A stretch of 64,000 bases of DNA from Mycobacterium syngnathidarum (GTDB taxonomy: Bacteria; Actinomycetota; Actinomycetes; Mycobacteriales; Mycobacteriaceae), in NCBI RefSeq assembly GCF_001942625.1, contig NZ_MLCL01000078.1, positions 69,707 to 133,706 on the forward strand. Reading direction: 5' to 3'. Of this stretch, positions 60,302-64,000 are shown piece after piece (within the stretch, counting starts at the first letter, position 1; every line of letters begins with the position of its first letter). Made by a program: the position numbers and the translations under genes. Under the pieces are notes generated by a model. The model was not told the origin of the DNA, ran no database searches, and was given only the letters and a program-made list of their open reading frames with translations.

Positions 60302-61231
60302 ATGCTGACGGCCATGCCTTGCACCACCCGCACAGTGCCCTTCCGCGGTCACGAGACCTGGGTTCAGATCACCACGCCCGAAACCCCCCAGCCCGGCGCT
60401 CTGCCCTTGTTCGTGCTGCACGGCGGGCCCGGCATGGCCCACAACTATGTCGCCAATATCGCTTCCCTCGCCGACGAGACCGGCCGCGTGGTCATCCACT
60501 ACGACCAGTTGGGCTGCGGCAACAGCACCCACCTGCCAGACGCACCAGCCGATTTCTGGACGCCCCAACTCTTCGTCGATGAGTTCCACACCGTCCGCCA
60601 AACCCTCGGAATCGACCAGTACCACGTCCTCGGACAATCCTGGGGCGGCATGCTCGGCGCCGAGATCGCCGTCCGCGTCCCGGCGGGACTGGCCTCGTTG
60701 TCGATCTGCAACTCCCCCGCCTCGATGCAGTTGTGGGTCGAGGGCGCAGCCGAACTGCGCGCCCAGTTGCCGCCGCAGGTACAGGCCGCGCTGCAGCGAC
60801 ACGAGGCCGACGGCACGGTCACCGACCCCGAATACCTGGCCGCCACCCGGGAGTTCTACCGCCGCCACGTATGCCGGGTCGAGCCGGTACCCCAGGACTT
60901 CGTCGACACCGAGGCCCAGATGGAAGCCGAGCCGACGGTGTACCACACCATGAACGGCCCCAACGAGTTTCACGTTCTCGGAACCCTGCGCAACTGGAGC
61001 ATCATCGACCGGCTGCCATCCATCACTGCGCCCGCCCTCGTCATCGCCGGAGAGTTCGACGAGGCCACCCCCGCGACCTGGCAGCCATACCTCGACCACA
61101 TTCCCGACTCCCGCGGCCACGTGTTCCCCGATACCAGCCACTGCACCCACCTCGAGAAGCCCGAAGAGTTCCGAGCGGTGATCGCGGAGTTCCTCCAGGA
61201 ACACGACCTGGCCGCCGCCGGCCCCGCCTGA
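60302..61231 (+). CDS. Proline iminopeptidase-family hydrolase
   Basis: S33-family alpha/beta hydrolase of 309 aa. Motifs HGGPGMAHNY, YDQLGCGNS, GQSWGGMLG with the nucleophile Ser, and Asp/His in GEFDEATP and SHCTHLEKP. Members cleave N-terminal proline or amino-acid amides. It precedes an amino-acid/polyamine permease, so uptake and hydrolysis of an amino-acid amide or peptide is plausible. ATG at 60302; 60314 is an alternative start. Confidence 0.9.
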   Translation: MLTAMPCTTRTVPFRGHETWVQITTPETPQPGALPLFVLHGGPGMAHNYVANIASLADETGRVVIHYDQLGCGNSTHLPDAPADFWTPQLFVDEFHTVRQTLGIDQYHVLGQSWGGMLGAEIAVRVPAGLASLSICNSPASMQLWVEGAAELRAQLPPQVQAALQRHEADGTVTDPEYLAATREFYRRHVCRVEPVPQDFVDTEAQMEAEPTVYHTMNGPNEFHVLGTLRNWSIIDRLPSITAPALVIAGEFDEATPATWQPYLDHIPDSRGHVFPDTSHCTHLEKPEEFRAVIAEFLQEHDLAAAGPA

Positions 61232-61263
61232 CTCTCCCACCCCTCCGACTCGACAGGAACGCC

Positions 61264-62676
61264 ATGGCAACTGAGGCCGGTCCCGCCGCCGCCCCTCTCA
61301 CCACCGGTGAAGGACAACGCGATCTCGAATCGTTCGGTTACAAGCAGGAACTCAGCCGTTCCGTCTCCACCGTCGACCTGATCGTCTACGGCCTGGTCTT
61401 CATGGTGCCCATCGCACCGTGGACGATCTTCGGCACGGTCTACAACAGCGCGTCGGGAATGGTGCCGCTGGTCTACCTGATCGGCCTCATCGCCATGGTG
61501 TTCACCGCGCTGGCCTACTCGCAGATGGCCAAGTCGTTCCCGCTTGCCGGGTCGGTGTACGCCTATGTGGGACGCGGTATCCACCCCGGTCTGGGATTCT
61601 TCGCCGGCTGGGCCATCCTGCTCGATTACCTGCTGATCCCTACCCTGCTGTATGTCTTCGCCGCCGAATCGATGGTCGGGCTCTTCCCCGGTACTCCGCG
61701 CTGGGTGTGGGCGATCGTCTTCGTGGTGGTCAACACGATCATCAACCTGCTCGGCGTGGGTTCGCTGAAAATCGTCAACCGGGTGTTCCTGGCTGTCGAA
61801 CTGGTTTTCGTCGTGCTGTTCGTCATCATCGCGGTGCGCGCCATCAACGGTCAGTCGCTTCCCGAAGTCGGCTGGAGCGCACTGCCGATCTGGAACTCCG
61901 AGTTGGTCACCGCGCCGTTGATCGCGGCGGCGTTGTCGATCGCGGTGCTGAGTTTCCTAGGCTTCGACGGCATCTCAACACTGGCCGAGGAATCGACCGG
62001 GAAGAAGAACCCGGCCGGCCGCGCCATGATCGCTGCGCTGTTCGTGGTGGCGTTCCTGTTCATCGCCCAGACCTGGTTGGCCAGCCTGCTGGCCGGTGGC
62101 CGTGAGTCGTTCGGAGACGACGAGGTGGGCAACGCGTTCTTCCTGCTGGTGCAGGCCGCGTCGAGCACCGGCTGGATGAACGCGTTCTTCGTGGTCAATG
62201 TGCTCGCCGTCGGTTTCGCCAATGCGATGGCCGCGCAAGCCGCCACCAGCCGGTTGCTGTTCTCGATGAGCCGCGATCGCCAGTTGCCCGCCTTCCTGTC
62301 CACGATCAGCGCACGCAAGGTGCCGATCGCAGCCATCCTGGTGGTGAGCGCCCTGAGCCTGGTGCTGGTGCTGTTCTTCGTCGGACAGATCGGATTGATC
62401 TCGTCGCTGGTGAATTTCGGTGCGCTGTTCGGCTTCTGCCTGCTGCACGCCTCGGTCATCTGGTACTACGTGGTGCGCCAGAAGTCGAAGAACTACCTAC
62501 TGCACCTCGTGGTGCCGACCGTCGGATTCCTGATCGTCGGCTACGTGTTGTTCAACGCTGACGTGCTGGCGAAAATCGGCGGCATCGTGTGGCTCGTGAT
62601 CGGTGCGATCATCTTCGCCACCAACATGATGCGAGGGCGTGGGGTCCCCGAACTAGCTGAGGAACCGGCGACGTAA
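61264..62676 (+). CDS. APC family amino acid/polyamine permease
   Basis: Permease of 470 aa with about twelve transmembrane segments. N-terminal VDLIVYGLVFMVPIAPW, the GLAYSQMAKSFPLAGSVYAYVGR-type loop and GFDGISTLAEEST define the APC superfamily. Probably driven by proton or exchange. ATG at 61264, 33 nt after the iminopeptidase stop; its 3' end overlaps the convergent HTH_42 gene by 24 bp. Substrate unknown. Confidence 0.9.
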   Translation: MATEAGPAAAPLTTGEGQRDLESFGYKQELSRSVSTVDLIVYGLVFMVPIAPWTIFGTVYNSASGMVPLVYLIGLIAMVFTALAYSQMAKSFPLAGSVYAYVGRGIHPGLGFFAGWAILLDYLLIPTLLYVFAAESMVGLFPGTPRWVWAIVFVVVNTIINLLGVGSLKIVNRVFLAVELVFVVLFVIIAVRAINGQSLPEVGWSALPIWNSELVTAPLIAAALSIAVLSFLGFDGISTLAEESTGKKNPAGRAMIAALFVVAFLFIAQTWLASLLAGGRESFGDDEVGNAFFLLVQAASSTGWMNAFFVVNVLAVGFANAMAAQAATSRLLFSMSRDRQLPAFLSTISARKVPIAAILVVSALSLVLVLFFVGQIGLISSLVNFGALFGFCLLHASVIWYYVVRQKSKNYLLHLVVPTVGFLIVGYVLFNADVLAKIGGIVWLVIGAIIFATNMMRGRGVPELAEEPAT

Positions 62677-63861
62677 CGGCTCGGCGAGGTCGCCACGGCC
62701 CCCCACCTCGACCTCGCCCACCCCAAGCCACGCCGCCATCGTCCTCAGCTCGACGGCCAGGGCCTCCGCCACCCGCGCGGGGTCCTGGCCGTCCTCCATG
62801 AACGCGCCGGGCACCTGCAGCGCGCTGTCGGTGCGTTTGATGTCGACCCGCCCCACCAGCTCGCCGTCCAGCATGAAAGGCCATACGTAGTAACCGAATT
62901 GCCGCTTCGGCGCCGGCGTGTAGATCTCGATCCGGTAGTGAAAGCCGAACAACCTCTCTACCCGGGGACGGAAGAAGATCAGCGGGTCGAACGGGCACAG
63001 CAGTGCTGTGCCGCGGTCACGCCGTGGCACCGTCTGACCCGCGCGGAGATACGCCGTCCCGCTCCACCCTTCGACGTCGACGGGCTCCAGCTCGCCGTCG
63101 GCGACAAGCTTGGCGATGGCCGGCTTGACCTGCTTGGCCCCCAGCCGGAAGTAGTCGCGGATATCGGCCTCGGAGCCGACTCCCAGTGCGGTGGCCGCTC
63201 GCAGGGTCAGCTCGCGAACCGCCTCGTCGTCGTCGACCTGCCGGGCCAGCACCTCGGGCGGTAGGACCCGTTCGGTGAGGTCGTAGTGCCGGGCGAAGCC
63301 CACCCGAGTCGCCGTCGTCAACACCCCGGACGACCACAGCGCCTCGGCCACCCACTTGGTGTCGCTGCGGTCCCACCATGGCCCCTTGCGGCCGCGTGGC
63401 GCGGACTCCAGGTGGGCTTCGATCTGTCCGGCGGTGGACGGGCCGAGCTCGGCCACTGCCGCGACGATGTCCTCGGCGAGCTTGGGGTTCTTGCGGACGA
63501 TCTCGGTACCCCACCGCCCGTGGGTGTACTCCCGCATCCGCCACCGCAGCAGCGGCCAGTCCTCGACGGCCATCAATGCGGCCTCGTGCGCCCAATACTC
63601 CACGAGCAGCCGGGGTGAGCGCACGCTGTGCGACCAGGCAGCCCGGTCCAAGGTGTCACGGTCGTATGGCCCCAGCCGGCTGAACACCGGTGCGTAGTGC
63701 GCGCGCACCGCCACCGACACCGAATCGAGCTGTAGCACCTGAATACGTGAGAGCAGCTTGCGCAGATGCGCACGGGTGACGGCACCGCGGGGTTTGGAGT
63801 CGTGAAAGCCCTGGGCCGCGACGGCGATGCGCCGGGCCTGGGTTGTAGTCAGGGTGGCCAC
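62653..63861 (-). CDS. Winged-helix DNA-binding protein (HTH_42/YcaQ-like)
   Basis: Protein of 402 aa of the HTH_42 (DUF1006) family, which includes the YcaQ/AlkX-type DNA glycosylases that unhook interstrand crosslinks. Recognisable parts are the opening QARRIAVAAQGF, LLSRIQVLQLDSV and YDRDTLDRAAW, a wing region, and the C-terminal CPFDPLIFFRPRVERLFGF. The GTG at 63861 is the best start; further upstream is mobile-element sequence. It may act in repair of DNA crosslinks; this is from the family only. Confidence 0.88.
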   Translation of the reverse strand: MATLTTTQARRIAVAAQGFHDSKPRGAVTRAHLRKLLSRIQVLQLDSVSVAVRAHYAPVFSRLGPYDRDTLDRAAWSHSVRSPRLLVEYWAHEAALMAVEDWPLLRWRMREYTHGRWGTEIVRKNPKLAEDIVAAVAELGPSTAGQIEAHLESAPRGRKGPWWDRSDTKWVAEALWSSGVLTTATRVGFARHYDLTERVLPPEVLARQVDDDEAVRELTLRAATALGVGSEADIRDYFRLGAKQVKPAIAKLVADGELEPVDVEGWSGTAYLRAGQTVPRRDRGTALLCPFDPLIFFRPRVERLFGFHYRIEIYTPAPKRQFGYYVWPFMLDGELVGRVDIKRTDSALQVPGAFMEDGQDPARVAEALAVELRTMAAWLGVGEVEVGGRGDLAEPLRRRFLS

Positions 63862-63927
63862 GTTGCCATCGTCCCCTAGGTGTAACTCCCAGACAGGTTG
63901 TGAACGGCGTGGTGAGCGGAAGTAGGT

Positions 63928-63987
63928 GAGGACCTCCGGTATCGGTGTGGTTACCAAACACGCACATCCGATTACCGAGAGGTCCTC
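63928..63987 (+). promoter_or_regulatory. Hairpin covering the transposase start region
   Basis: Left arm 63928-63945 begins GAGGACCTC; right arm 63968-63987 ends GAGGTCCTC directly at the ATG. The arms pair with two 1-nt bulges. Read-through transcripts would hide the ribosome-binding site, a known way for insertion sequences to limit transposase expression. Confidence 0.6.
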
Positions 63988-64000
63988 ATGGTCCACGCTA
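63988..64000 (+). CDS. IS481-family transposase, first codons
   Basis: The last 13 bases read ATG GTC CAC GCT (M-V-H-A), the typical N-terminus of IS481-family transposases. The rest lies beyond the window. Confidence 0.5.

Larger units (their letters stand above)
63881..64000 (+). mobile_element. Left end of an IS481-like insertion sequence, partial
   Basis: A sharp change occurs at 63881 with TGTAACTCCCAGACAGG, a plausible terminal inverted-repeat end. It is followed by a hairpin and a transposase start. Only the first 120 bp lie in the window, so neither the right inverted repeat nor the target duplication can be checked. Confidence 0.55.

Overview
The window is chromosomal DNA of high G+C content from a rapidly growing mycobacterium (Mycolicibacterium type). 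Its core follows the gene order of Mycobacterium tuberculosis from about Rv2707 to Rv2755: brkB-like, sigB, ideR, PAC2, nrdR, chiZ/lexA, fadE20, hflX, dapF, miaA, miaB, recX/recA, ephG-like, pspM/pspA/clgR, pgsA/argA, ftsK, RNase J, dapA, thyX. A gluABCD-type amino-acid importer between miaB and recX, and recA without an intein, fit a fast grower rather than the tuberculosis complex. The assignment rests on recognised proteins and order; no search was run.

Regions. 1-5.7 kb: a catabolic (+) operon (acyl-CoA synthetase tail, esterase, two SDRs) converges on a (-) unit of TetR regulator, luciferase-like oxidoreductase and alcohol dehydrogenase. 5.7-17.4 kb: stress and metal regulation (sigB, ideR, nrdR, lexA with chiZ). 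A secreted serine protease lies where sthA is expected. 17.4-25.1 kb: an LGFP-repeat envelope protein, fadE20, and an apparent insertion of a molybdopterin oxidoreductase and a PE-PPE-domain hydrolase. 25.1-40.1 kb: GTPase, lysine and tRNA-modification genes, the glutamate-type ABC importer, recA-recX, a glycosyltransferase and an epoxide hydrolase. 40.1-46.7 kb: clgR-pspA-pspM envelope stress genes, cinA-like, pgsA, argA, ftsK. 46.7-53.8 kb: a small monooxygenase/SDR pair followed by a decayed methyltransferase, a group III globin with a cysteine-containing regulator, then RNase J, dapA and thyX. 53.8-64 kb: accessory genes (DMT-like permease, lipoprotein, DUF4239, TetR-DUF1214-sulfotransferase, FadR-PIP-APC permease, HTH_42 protein). 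The left end of an IS481-like element closes the window.

Regulation that can be read from the DNA forms a theme. sigB and clgR carry promoters of identical architecture (GGGAAC, 17 nt, CGTT). sigB also has an MprA-like direct repeat, and lexA and recA have SOS boxes. Several local regulators sit beside perfect inverted repeats: 4991-5006, 48624-48650, 56469-56490 and 60270-60294. The most unusual item is a 33-bp tandem repeat (35195-35316) between the two permease genes. It encodes an 11-residue repeat in a 44-aa micro-ORF whose start and stop overlap the stop of the gene before it and the start of the gene after it.
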